Shown one piece after another: positions 1-7,078 of a stretch of DNA of 35,801 nt; within the stretch, counting starts at the first letter, position 1, and the number at the start of each line of letters is the position of its first letter. This DNA is from Acidobacteriota bacterium (GTDB lineage: Bacteria > Acidobacteriota > Vicinamibacteria > Vicinamibacterales > UBA2999): contig JACQZV010000082.1 of assembly GCA_016213695.1 (NCBI GenBank), positions 1 through 35,801 on the forward strand, written 5' to 3'. The translations under genes and the position numbers were made by a program. Below the pieces are notes generated by a model. The model had not been told where the DNA came from, ran no database searches, and saw nothing but the letters and a program-made list of their open reading frames with translations.

Positions 1-116
1 CCTGACAAATCGGGACGGCCCTCCGGCGTGCGCGACACCTGCGCCTCGGCACCGCCCACCGTGCCGGCAACGACCAGCGCGACCGCCAGTCGGCTAGCCC
101 CCGATATGCTGCGCAT
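1..116 (-). CDS. Secreted 'PDLSG' family protein, N-terminus only (cut by window edge)
   Basis: On the minus strand an ATG at 116 opens a frame that runs off the left edge. The 38 visible codons read as a signal peptide (MRSISGASRLAVALVVAG, then an Ala-rich end to about residue 25) followed by RTPEGRPDLSG. That last motif matches the PDLSGIW motif of the neighbouring gene (94-906), so the two are probably tandem paralogues of the same secreted acidobacterial family of unknown function. Its first 23 bases overlap the 3' end of the upstream gene, which suggests translational coupling. The mature domain lies outside the window, so only the export signal and the start of the conserved motif can be judged. 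Confidence 0.6.
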   Translation of the reverse strand, partial: MRSISGASRLAVALVVAGTVGGAEAQVSRTPEGRPDLS

Positions 117-906
117 CTCTCTCGTTCTCGCAGATGTGCTCGATGAGCTCGGTGTCGGGGAGCAGCCCGAACCCGAACCCCACGTCCCACGGTCTCGCGT
201 AGGCCTTCGGGTCGTCAATCGTGAACCGCACGTCGAGATGGCCGAAATCGCGCCGCTGGTAGCGTTCGACAATGTGTAACGCGTCGGTGGCCGGATGGCC
301 GCGGAAGTCGAGCCACGTGCCGTCGACAAACCCTGTGGTGTCGACGAGGAGCGTCTCCCCGTCCCACCGGCCAAGCGAATAACCGAAATACGCCGGGGCA
401 CGGCCGGCCGGGACGCGGCGGCCGTCGGTGTAGATCTGCCGATAGTGGTTGAACTCCTCGTGCAGGATGACGATGAGCCCCGTCGTCTGAACGATCTTGA
501 ACGGCTCGGGGACTGACATCGCCTTCGTGATGCCGTGCGGCAGGCACCGCTGGCTCGGCGTCCCCCTGCCGCCGTTGTCTCCGCGCTCCTTGTAAAGCGC
601 CGCGCCCGGTGGCTGGAACACCACCTCGAGGCCGCTCGCAATCCCGTCGGCCCCGCCCGTCGGGGGCTTGGCGCCGCGCGGCCGCATCCAGATCCCCGAG
701 AGATCCGGTGTTCCGTCAGCGGTTCGTGGCGCCGGTGCCGCGAGATCGGGGCTGCCATCCGCAGTACGCGGCGTACCGGGCAGCGACAGCTTCAGCCACT
801 GCGCGGAGGCGGGATACGCCAGCAGCAGCCCCAGCACGACGCCCACCACGACGCCCACGAGACAGGGTCCGTTCCCCGGCGACAGCCGATGACCAGCACC
901 GCGCAC
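94..906 (-). CDS. Secreted 'PDLSGIW' family protein of unknown function
   Basis: 270 codons from a GTG at 906; no strong ribosome-binding site is visible, so the start is tentative. Residues about 17-36 form a hydrophobic signal segment ending ASAQ. The mature part carries the PDLSGIW motif, then QIYTDGR, a GRWDGETLLVDTTGF stretch and a C-terminal LLPDTELIEHICENE. This pattern recurs in large secreted protein families of Acidobacteriota that have no assigned function. Residues about 46-73 contain a near-duplicate, PRTADGSPDL followed by PRTADGTPDL, which looks like a recent internal duplication just before the conserved domain. It follows the Tat amidase gene by 25 bp and overlaps the next gene by 23 bp. 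I do not assign a reaction. Confidence 0.75.
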   Translation of the reverse strand: MRGAGHRLSPGNGPCLVGVVVGVVLGLLLAYPASAQWLKLSLPGTPRTADGSPDLAAPAPRTADGTPDLSGIWMRPRGAKPPTGGADGIASGLEVVFQPPGAALYKERGDNGGRGTPSQRCLPHGITKAMSVPEPFKIVQTTGLIVILHEEFNHYRQIYTDGRRVPAGRAPAYFGYSLGRWDGETLLVDTTGFVDGTWLDFRGHPATDALHIVERYQRRDFGHLDVRFTIDDPKAYARPWDVGFGFGLLPDTELIEHICENERDAQHIGG

Positions 907-931
907 GCGCCAAGATTACCCGAAGTGGCGT

Positions 932-2473
932 TCAGTTGGTCAGCACAACGGGCGGCCGGCGCTTGCCGTGCTGCGTCGCCTGCTCGAAGGCGTTGGCGAG
1001 TTGGAGGACGCTCCACTCGTCGCGATGGCGTCCGACGATCTGGATGCCGACCGGCAGCCCGGTTGACGTGAAACCCGCCGGCACCGAGATCGCCGGGTTG
1101 GCCATGAACGTGACGTACCAGCAGGAGCGCATCCAGTCGATGTAGTTCGTCATCGCCACGCCGTCGATCGATGTCGGGAACTCCGTCGTCACGTCGAACG
1201 GCGCGACCTGCGTCACCGGCAGCACGAAGTAGTCGTACTTCGCGAAGAACTGGCGGCTCTGCTCGTGCATCCGGGCCTGCCGCGCCAGCGCCCGTCCGAC
1301 ATCGGCGGCGGTCAGGCGTTCGGCCTCCGCCGCCTCGAACTTGATCGTGTCTTTGACCCAGGCGGCGTTCTGCGCGATGAGCGGCGCGTACTGGGGATGA
1401 TTGGCCGCGTAGCGCAGGATCGGGAAGGCGTCGGCGACCCCGTCGAAATCCGGCTCGGCCTCTTCGACGACGCATCCGAGCTGCTCGAAGACGCTGCGGT
1501 TGGCGTTGACGACACGCCGGATCTCCGGTTCGAACGGGATGCCGCCGAGCCCGCGCCACCACGCTACGCGGGCGCCCTTGAAGGTTCGACCGAGCGGCGC
1601 GCGGAACCGCGAGCCGTCTTCCTGGATGGAGAGCGGGCTGCGCGGATCGGGACCGGCGATGGCGCTCAGAAACAGGGCGACGTCGGCGACCGACCTTGCC
1701 AGCGGCCCCGATACCGAGAGGGGCGACCAGGACCCGGATTCCGACGGGACACGGCCGGGCGACACCCGCAGTCCCACCACGTTGCAGAATGAGGGCGGAT
1801 TGCGCAGCGAGCCGCCGGTGTCACTGCCGTCGGCCAGTGGCACCATGCCGCACGCGAGCGCGACGGCCGCCCCGCCGCTGCTGCCCCCGCATGTCTTCGA
1901 GGGATCGTACGGGTTGCGGGTGGCGCCGAACACCGCGTTGAAGGTCTGCGACCCGGCGCCGAACTCGGGCGTGTTCGTCTTCCCGAGCGTCAGCGCGCCG
2001 GCCGCGCGAATGCGCTGGACGATCAGCGCATCGCGCTCGGGCACGTGGTCGGCGAAAAAGCGCGACCCGCGCGTGGTGCGAATGCCCGCGGTATCGACCA
2101 GATCCTTGTGGGCGACCGGCAGGCCGTGCAGCACGCCGCGCGTCCGGCCGTTCGCGGTCATCTCGTCCGCCCGCATGGCATCGGCCATCGCGCGGTCGGC
2201 CACCAGCGTCACGACGGCGTTGACCGTCGGGTTCACCCGCTCGATCTGGGCGAGATGCGCGGCCATGACCTCGCGGGCCGAGACCTGCTTCCGGCGGATA
2301 CGGGCCGCGAGCTCGACGGCGCTCAGAGCACAGAGTTCGGACCCGCCGGCGGCCGGCGCGGAGGCGGCCCCGGCCGCCTGCGGCGACGCAGCCGACGCGC
2401 CCGGTGCCACGGCGCCGACGGCCGCCGTGCCGATCACCTGACCGAACTCGCGGCGCGTCAGGTTCGTGTGCAT
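932..2473 (-). CDS. Tat-exported amidase (amidase signature family)
   Basis: 513 aa. The N-terminus carries a twin-arginine signal (TRREFGQVIG, residues 6-15, then a hydrophobic Ala/Gly stretch), so export in folded form is likely. The amidase-signature catalytic triad is intact: Lys123 in GLPVAHKD, cis-Ser in GGSSGG (196-201) and nucleophile Ser222 in GSDTGGS. Family members hydrolyse carboxamides to the acid and ammonia; the substrate cannot be read from sequence. An AGGAGA ribosome site lies just upstream of the ATG at 2473. It follows the NrtS-like gene by 21 bp on the same strand. A GatA role in tRNA amidation is unlikely because of the export signal and the absence of gatB/gatC nearby. 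Confidence 0.88.
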   Translation of the reverse strand: MHTNLTRREFGQVIGTAAVGAVAPGASAASPQAAGAASAPAAGGSELCALSAVELAARIRRKQVSAREVMAAHLAQIERVNPTVNAVVTLVADRAMADAMRADEMTANGRTRGVLHGLPVAHKDLVDTAGIRTTRGSRFFADHVPERDALIVQRIRAAGALTLGKTNTPEFGAGSQTFNAVFGATRNPYDPSKTCGGSSGGAAVALACGMVPLADGSDTGGSLRNPPSFCNVVGLRVSPGRVPSESGSWSPLSVSGPLARSVADVALFLSAIAGPDPRSPLSIQEDGSRFRAPLGRTFKGARVAWWRGLGGIPFEPEIRRVVNANRSVFEQLGCVVEEAEPDFDGVADAFPILRYAANHPQYAPLIAQNAAWVKDTIKFEAAEAERLTAADVGRALARQARMHEQSRQFFAKYDYFVLPVTQVAPFDVTTEFPTSIDGVAMTNYIDWMRSCWYVTFMANPAISVPAGFTSTGLPVGIQIVGRHRDEWSVLQLANAFEQATQHGKRRPPVVLTN

Positions 2474-2494
2474 GCGTCTCCTTCCGGGAAGTAC

Positions 2495-2755
2495 TTACAG
2501 TGGTCGACGCTCCATCCGAGGGTGCGCCGGCGCACGGTCGCGCATGGCCTGCACGCTCGAGAATGTCGACACACAGTACGGCACGAGCGCCGTCAAGACG
2601 ATCTGCAGCGCTCGCCCTGATGAGACTTCGCCGTGCAACAGCGCCTCGCCGTGGTTGATCAGGATGAGTACGGTTCCCACAACGACGGCAACCACACACG
2701 CCCGACGTACGACCGCTCGACTGGTCGCGAGCTGCAGCCACTCTCTCGTCTTCAC
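2495..2755 (-). CDS. nrtS: NrtS-like small membrane protein (nitrate/nitrite transporter family)
   Basis: 86 aa from a GTG at 2755. Two hydrophobic segments are visible: residues about 19-34 (CVVAVVVGTVLILINHG) and 48-64 (ALQIVLTALVPYCVSTF). The pairing VGTVLILINHGEALL and LVPYCVSTFSSV matches my memory of the small two-helix NrtS family, which has been linked to nitrate/nitrite transport. The start codon directly follows the TAA stop of the DUF1326 gene with no gap, so translation is probably coupled. No nitrate or nitrite reductase gene lies in the window, although mobA (molybdenum cofactor) is 3.7 kb away. Substrate is inferred from family only. Confidence 0.65.
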   Translation of the reverse strand: MKTREWLQLATSRAVVRRACVVAVVVGTVLILINHGEALLHGEVSSGRALQIVLTALVPYCVSTFSSVQAMRDRAPAHPRMERRPL

Positions 2756-3367
2756 TTAACGATCCGATTGATAGTCGAAGTCTGTCGCGAAGCCACAGCG
2801 CCCGCGGACCTCCCAGCTGAGAGGGGCGTCCTCGACCTTCAAGGCCTCGGTCCGGAGTTCGTCACCCGGGTGGTCGTGCCCCGGAATCCCGCACGAGACG
2901 GCGCCATCTGACGGCACGACGGTCCCTCCGCGCACTTCGACATGATCCCCGGCGCGCATGAACCACCGGCGTGGCGCGTGCTCGAGCACGATGTTCGCCC
3001 GTCTGACGGCGTAGACCTCTCCGATGGAGGCCGCGTAGTTGCGAAGCGTCGTCCCACCGGCTCGGCCGAGAAAGATTGCCGTCAGTGCAGCATGCTGGTC
3101 GTCGGATGCGGTCTCATCGACGTACAGGCACACACGCCACGGCTTTCCGGCCTCGTGATCGGAATACGATCCGGCGAGTACGACGGAGAGTCCTGAGAGC
3201 AGAAGGGGACCACGTTCGCCCTCGACAATTCGCCAGGACAGCGCAAAGTCGCAGACGCCGTAGGTGGACCCGGTGGTCAGCTTCCGCCCACCTTGCCGCC
3301 GGCACGGACAGATCGCGTCGCAGTTACACGCTTCGAAATACGTGCCGGACACACGCCAGTCTGTCAT
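2756..3367 (-). CDS. DUF1326 domain protein
   Basis: 203 aa. The N-terminal signature GTYFEACNCDAICPC (residues about 8-22), with four closely spaced cysteines, is typical of DUF1326 proteins, whose function is unknown; the cysteines suggest metal or cofactor binding. A typical central part follows (DDQHAALTAIFLGRAGG). No signal peptide or membrane segment is seen. In other bacteria DUF1326 genes often neighbour small membrane protein genes, and here it abuts the NrtS-like gene without a base between them. The start at 3367 lies 21 bp after the stop of the SPOR-domain gene, consistent with one transcription unit. Confidence 0.8.
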   Translation of the reverse strand: MTDWRVSGTYFEACNCDAICPCRRQGGRKLTTGSTYGVCDFALSWRIVEGERGPLLLSGLSVVLAGSYSDHEAGKPWRVCLYVDETASDDQHAALTAIFLGRAGGTTLRNYAASIGEVYAVRRANIVLEHAPRRWFMRAGDHVEVRGGTVVPSDGAVSCGIPGHDHPGDELRTEALKVEDAPLSWEVRGRCGFATDFDYQSDR

Positions 3368-3388
3368 CGACAGTCTTGCTGTCAGAGA

Positions 3389-4276
3389 CTACCGCGTGAT
3401 CCAGGGCTTGAAGCGCTCTTCCTGTTGGAGGCGGGTGGCAATCGCCTCCGCAGCGCGGCGATCGTCGTACTTGCCGACGCGGATGCGGAAGTTGGCGCCG
3501 GAGGTGGTGACGAATGTCGGATAACCCTTCGCCGTCAGCCGGTGCGCAATCGCCTCCGCCTCGGCGCGCTGGCGGACCGCCGCGACCTGCACGACGAACC
3601 CTTTGCCGACCGGCTCGCGGAGCGAGGAATCAGCCGACGCGGTGACTGGCGCAACCGCCGCCGGCTTCGGTGCCGGTACTACGGCTGGCTTCGGCGCCGG
3701 CACTACGGCTGGCTTCGGCGCCGGCACTACGGCCGGCTTCGGCGCCGGAGCGGCCGCCGGTTTCAATGCTGCAGGCGCTGTTGGTCTTGCCGCGACGGCC
3801 GCTGTTGCTTTCGGTGCGACAACCGCTGCCGGTTTCGGCGCGACTGCCGCTGCCACCTTCGGCGCTGGAGCGGCCACGGGCTCCGGCGCGCGCGCAGCCG
3901 GCCTCGGAGCCGGTGCAAGGGGCGCCGCACCGACTGCGACCGGCGACAGGGCCGCTTCGGAGGGAGGCTTCAGCGTCTCGGCCGGCGGATTCGGGTCCTC
4001 GAGACGCGAGGCGTAGGTGAGCGTCTCGCTCGCGGCCACGGGCGCCGTGCCCGTGCTGGCCACTGCAAACGGAGCCGACGAGGGCTGCGCGGCCGACGTC
4101 GGATCGATCGGCGCTTGTTCGGGAAGGTCCGTGACGAGGGCACGCTGCGCCGGAACGCCGCGGCCCACCATCACGCCACACAGGAACACCACGACTGCCA
4201 CCACGGTGGCCGCCATAAACAGGAACACGAGCTGCTTACCGTTCAGCTGAATCTCGTGAAATCCTTCATCCTGCAT
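3389..4276 (-). CDS. SPOR-domain membrane protein
   Basis: 295 aa. There is a short cytoplasmic N-terminus, one membrane helix at about residues 17-39 (LVFLFMAATVVAVVVFLCGV), a long Ala/Pro/Lys-rich linker (about 90-225) and a C-terminal SPOR domain (about 226-295, starting FVVQVAAVRQRAEAEAIAHRL and containing FRIRVGKYDD). SPOR domains bind denuded peptidoglycan at division sites, so this is probably a division- or envelope-associated protein. The linker includes about four copies of an eight-residue unit (PAPKPAVV) encoded by a 24-bp tandem repeat at 3663-3758. The ATG at 4276 has no clear Shine-Dalgarno. It lies 33 bp downstream of the TPR gene. Confidence 0.88.
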   Translation of the reverse strand: MQDEGFHEIQLNGKQLVFLFMAATVVAVVVFLCGVMVGRGVPAQRALVTDLPEQAPIDPTSAAQPSSAPFAVASTGTAPVAASETLTYASRLEDPNPPAETLKPPSEAALSPVAVGAAPLAPAPRPAARAPEPVAAPAPKVAAAVAPKPAAVVAPKATAAVAARPTAPAALKPAAAPAPKPAVVPAPKPAVVPAPKPAVVPAPKPAAVAPVTASADSSLREPVGKGFVVQVAAVRQRAEAEAIAHRLTAKGYPTFVTTSGANFRIRVGKYDDRRAAEAIATRLQQEERFKPWITR

Positions 4277-4309
4277 GGGTTAGGTGATGCACAGTTTAGC
4301 ACAGATGCA

Positions 4310-5854
4310 CTATTGCACGCTCTCGAGCAGCGCCCGGCCCTCTCCGTCGGCCGGGTCGCTCCAGACGGCAATCGTCAGCGCGTCGATCGCGTCCTGCCGG
4401 CGACCGGTCCGCAGATAGATCCGCCCGAGCAGCAGGTGCGCCTGGCTCTCGTACGGCGCGAGAAAGATCGTCCGGCGAAGCTCCCCAACCGCCTCCTCGT
4501 CGCGCCCCTCCTGAAACAGCCGCCGTCCGGCGTCGAGATGAAACGCCGCAATCGCCCGCTGATCGCGCTGCTCGGCGGCCACGACCGCCGCGTCCACACG
4601 AAGCGAAGCGGGCACGTCGAGATCGGTCTTGAGCCGCTCCAGTCCTGGCGGCACGGTATTCGCCCCCGGGTGCTGCTGCTCCCACTCCACATAGGTCGAG
4701 GAGAGCCTGCGCGCGAGCTCCTTCTCGCGCGCCGCCTCAGCGGTACTTCCAGACGACTGGAGCGCCACTCCCAGCACATAGTGCGCGGCGTCGTCGGCCG
4801 GATTGCGCCGGACCGCTTCGCGCAGCGAGGCGATCGCGCCCTGCGCGTCCCGGTCGAGCCAGTACGCATAGCCGGTGTTGAAGAAAAGGTCCGGATCGCT
4901 GCCGTCGAGCATGGCCGCGTCGCCGAAGTAGGACACGGCGCGCCCCGCCACCCCGGGCAGCGGCGAAGGACCCGGCGACGCCGCCCGGCGCCGGAGCTGC
5001 GCCACGCCCATGTTATTGAACAGCGCCGGGTCGCGTGCCGCCTCGTTGAGCGCGCTGAACTCGGCGAAGGCGGCCTGCGGCTGTCCAAGATGCAGCATCG
5101 AGACGGCCCCGAGGAACCGCGCCTGCCGCACGAGGGGATCGGCCGCCGGCACCTGACGGATGGCCTCCATCGCGCGCCGGTGATCCCCCTGGTCCGTGCG
5201 CACGTCCCAGAGCGCGATCCGCGCGCGGGGAAACGCCGGCACCAGCCGCAGGGCCTGTTCGAGAAACGCCACTTTCGCGTCGGGCGCCTCCGCGAGCAGC
5301 CCTTTGATGTACTGCTCGAAGGCGGCGAGCGACGGATAGAGACGAGCAGGCGGATCGGCCGGCACGCCCGATTCCGGCACGATGCGCTGCGCCAGCCGCC
5401 CGTACGTCTCCAGCATGTCGGCCAGGGGACCGCGCTCGACCAGCTCGGGTGACATGCGCCCGGTGTCGAGCCGGATGCTCCGGGCGCGCACCGTCAGCGC
5501 ATCGTCCTGGATCTGATACGAGCCGATGACCACGGTCGAGGCGCCCACGAGCTGGCCAAGCCGAATCACCGTTGCATGGCTCAGCGTGGACACGGGCGGC
5601 ACGCGGAGGCGCTCGAAGGCACGCAGCCGGTCCTCGCGGCGCATCGCCGGCGCGCCGAGCGCCTGCAGATCGTCGGCCAGCAGCACCGCGGACGCTTCGC
5701 TCAGCCAGTAGAGACGCGGCTCGCGTGTGGCGTTCGCGAAAGGGATGACGAGGTGGACCGGCGGCGGCGTCTGCGCGAACCCATCGGTGGAACCGACGAG
5801 CGCACACACGATCACGAACCGCAGAGACGCAGAGGCGGTGTTCCGTTTCATCAC
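4310..5854 (-). CDS. Secreted TPR-repeat protein
   Basis: 514 aa. The signal peptide is residues about 1-28 (ends DGFAQ). An N-terminal region (LVIPFANATREPRLYWLSEASAVLLADDLQ, then VIGSYQIQDDALTVRARSIRLDTG) resembles the TolB-like/FlgO-like domain found ahead of TPRs in acidobacterial proteins. Tetratricopeptide helices fill about residues 170-514, for example LFNNMGVAQL, DLFFNTGYAYWLDRDAQGAIASLREAVRRNP and AHLLLGRIYLRTGRRQDAIDAL. A protein-interaction role in the periplasm is likely; the partner is unknown. Starts are GTG (5854) followed immediately by ATG (5851). The codons for NTASASLR come from a two-unit CGCAGAGR octamer repeat (5820-5835). It begins 4 nt after the stop of the upstream gene. 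Confidence 0.82.
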   Translation of the reverse strand: MMKRNTASASLRFVIVCALVGSTDGFAQTPPPVHLVIPFANATREPRLYWLSEASAVLLADDLQALGAPAMRREDRLRAFERLRVPPVSTLSHATVIRLGQLVGASTVVIGSYQIQDDALTVRARSIRLDTGRMSPELVERGPLADMLETYGRLAQRIVPESGVPADPPARLYPSLAAFEQYIKGLLAEAPDAKVAFLEQALRLVPAFPRARIALWDVRTDQGDHRRAMEAIRQVPAADPLVRQARFLGAVSMLHLGQPQAAFAEFSALNEAARDPALFNNMGVAQLRRRAASPGPSPLPGVAGRAVSYFGDAAMLDGSDPDLFFNTGYAYWLDRDAQGAIASLREAVRRNPADDAAHYVLGVALQSSGSTAEAAREKELARRLSSTYVEWEQQHPGANTVPPGLERLKTDLDVPASLRVDAAVVAAEQRDQRAIAAFHLDAGRRLFQEGRDEEAVGELRRTIFLAPYESQAHLLLGRIYLRTGRRQDAIDALTIAVWSDPADGEGRALLESVQ

Positions 5855-5858
5855 GCCG

Positions 5859-6434
5859 TCACCCCACCGGGCGTACCGTGACGACCATCAGGCACTGCCC
5901 CGCGCCGGTCGCGCGGCACTGCGTGATCTCGACGTCGACCTCGAGGTCGAACAGGTGCATGAAGCGGCGGATGGCCGCGGCATAGAACTCACACAGCGGC
6001 CGCGCGACGCGCTCGCGCACCTCGCAGAAGATCGATCCCCGGACGTCAACTGCCCCTCTGCCCCGCCGCCAGCGGACGACCCCGCGGCTCTTCCGGGAGG
6101 TACGGCGAATCATGCCGCGCGCCAGCCGCATCACCAGCCGCAGCCGGAGGCCGGCGGGCGTCGCCCGCAGCACCGAGCGCCGGACGCCGGACAGGTCGGC
6201 AAAGGTCCACTCGGCCGCGTATTCTCCGGCGCGCGCGGTGACGAGCCGGTAGGGCTCGCCCTCCTGCCGGAGAAAGCTCAGCACCGCGGCCAGCGGCGCC
6301 GGCCCGATCCGCCCGTCGCGCAGCCCGGTCGGGTTCAGCCACGCCTCGTAGAACTCGAGCCGCGTGGGCAGCAGGTCCGCAATCGCCTGATGCAGACTCG
6401 CGACCAGGATCCGTCCAACACCGGTCTCAATCAT
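5859..6434 (-). CDS. Hypothetical protein, possibly V4R-like
   Basis: 191 aa, no signal peptide or membrane helix. The C-terminal half, with LCEFYAAAIRRFMHLFDLEVDVEITQCRATGAGQC, resembles the end of V4R/BchJ-type small-molecule binding domains, where a conserved Cys precedes a Gly and a second Cys near the C-terminus. The middle is very Arg-rich (RLARGMIRRTSRKSRGVVRWRRGRG). The assignment is tentative. Its position at the head of a minus-strand run into the TPR and SPOR genes suggests co-expression. It is divergent from mobA with 23 bp between the two start codons. Confidence 0.6.
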   Translation of the reverse strand: MIETGVGRILVASLHQAIADLLPTRLEFYEAWLNPTGLRDGRIGPAPLAAVLSFLRQEGEPYRLVTARAGEYAAEWTFADLSGVRRSVLRATPAGLRLRLVMRLARGMIRRTSRKSRGVVRWRRGRGAVDVRGSIFCEVRERVARPLCEFYAAAIRRFMHLFDLEVDVEITQCRATGAGQCLMVVTVRPVG

Positions 6435-6447
6435 GGTCTAATGACGA

Positions 6448-6472
6448 GGGGTCAACAGTGGGTTCCGACCCC
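6448..6472. repeat. Short inverted repeat over the mobA start
   Basis: GGGGTC (6448-6453) and GACCCC (6467-6472) are exact complements separated by 13 nt. They bracket the GTG start of mobA at 6458, and the left arm overlaps its GAGGGG ribosome site. The shape resembles short REP-like elements in high-GC genomes. In mRNA it could fold over the initiation region. With only six base pairs, chance is possible. Confidence 0.35.
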
Positions 6473-7078
6473 GTGTTTGCGGCGGCCGTTCTTGCCGGTG
6501 GCCAGGCGCGGCGGCTCGGCGGTCTCGACAAGAGCGCGCTCATCATTGGCGCGCGCTCGATTCTCGATCGCCAGATCTCGCTGCTGCGCCGGCTCACTCC
6601 ACATCTTCTCGTCGTGACGAGCGAGGGGTCGCGCGTGCGGGCCGCCGATATTCCCGTGGCTGTCGATCGCATCGCCGGTGCCGGCGCGCTCGGCGGTCTG
6701 TACACCGCGCTGATGGAGGCGCCGGCGGAGCAGGTGCTGGTGATCGGGTGTGACATGCCGTTTCTGACTGCGCCGTTTCTGCTGCACCTGGTCGAGCGCG
6801 GCCGCGGCGTGGATGCCGCGGTGCCCCGGGACGGGCACGGACGTCATCCGCTCTGCGCCTCGTACAGCCGGCAGGCGGCCGCCCACCTCCACGCACGCAT
6901 CCAGGCCGGCGACCTGCGCGTCAGCGATGCCCTCCGGGATCTGACGGTGCGGGAAATCGGGCCGGATGAGATCGAGTCCTTCGATGCGGACGGAGGGCTG
7001 CTGCTCAACATCAACACGCCCGACGATTATGCGCGGGCGCGCCTGATCGCCGCAAATCGCACGTCCTCCGACACATGA
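6458..7078 (+). CDS. mobA: Molybdenum cofactor guanylyltransferase MobA
   Basis: 206 aa, usual length for the family. The nucleotide-binding loop LAGGQARRLGGLDKSAL is at residues about 12-28, followed by GALGGLYTAL and the metal-site motif VIGCDMPFL. These are the hallmarks of MobA, which attaches GMP from GTP to molybdopterin to make the guanine dinucleotide cofactor in the cytoplasm. The GTG start at 6458 has a GAGGGG site about 6 nt upstream; the nearby ATG at 6441 is out of frame. The stop overlaps the argS start by 4 bases (ATGA), so the two are coupled. No molybdoenzyme gene lies in the window. Confidence 0.92.
   Translation: MGSDPVFAAAVLAGGQARRLGGLDKSALIIGARSILDRQISLLRRLTPHLLVVTSEGSRVRAADIPVAVDRIAGAGALGGLYTALMEAPAEQVLVIGCDMPFLTAPFLLHLVERGRGVDAAVPRDGHGRHPLCASYSRQAAAHLHARIQAGDLRVSDALRDLTVREIGPDEIESFDADGGLLLNINTPDDYARARLIAANRTSSDT

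Noticed and set aside
3663..3758. 24-bp tandem repeat as a mobile element
   Set aside because: It is in frame and encodes a regular Pro/Ala/Lys linker of the SPOR protein, so it is a protein repeat.
3293..5452. Long plus-strand open frame across the SPOR and TPR genes
   Set aside because: It is Arg/Leu-rich antisense translation; the minus-strand frames carry clear domains and motifs.
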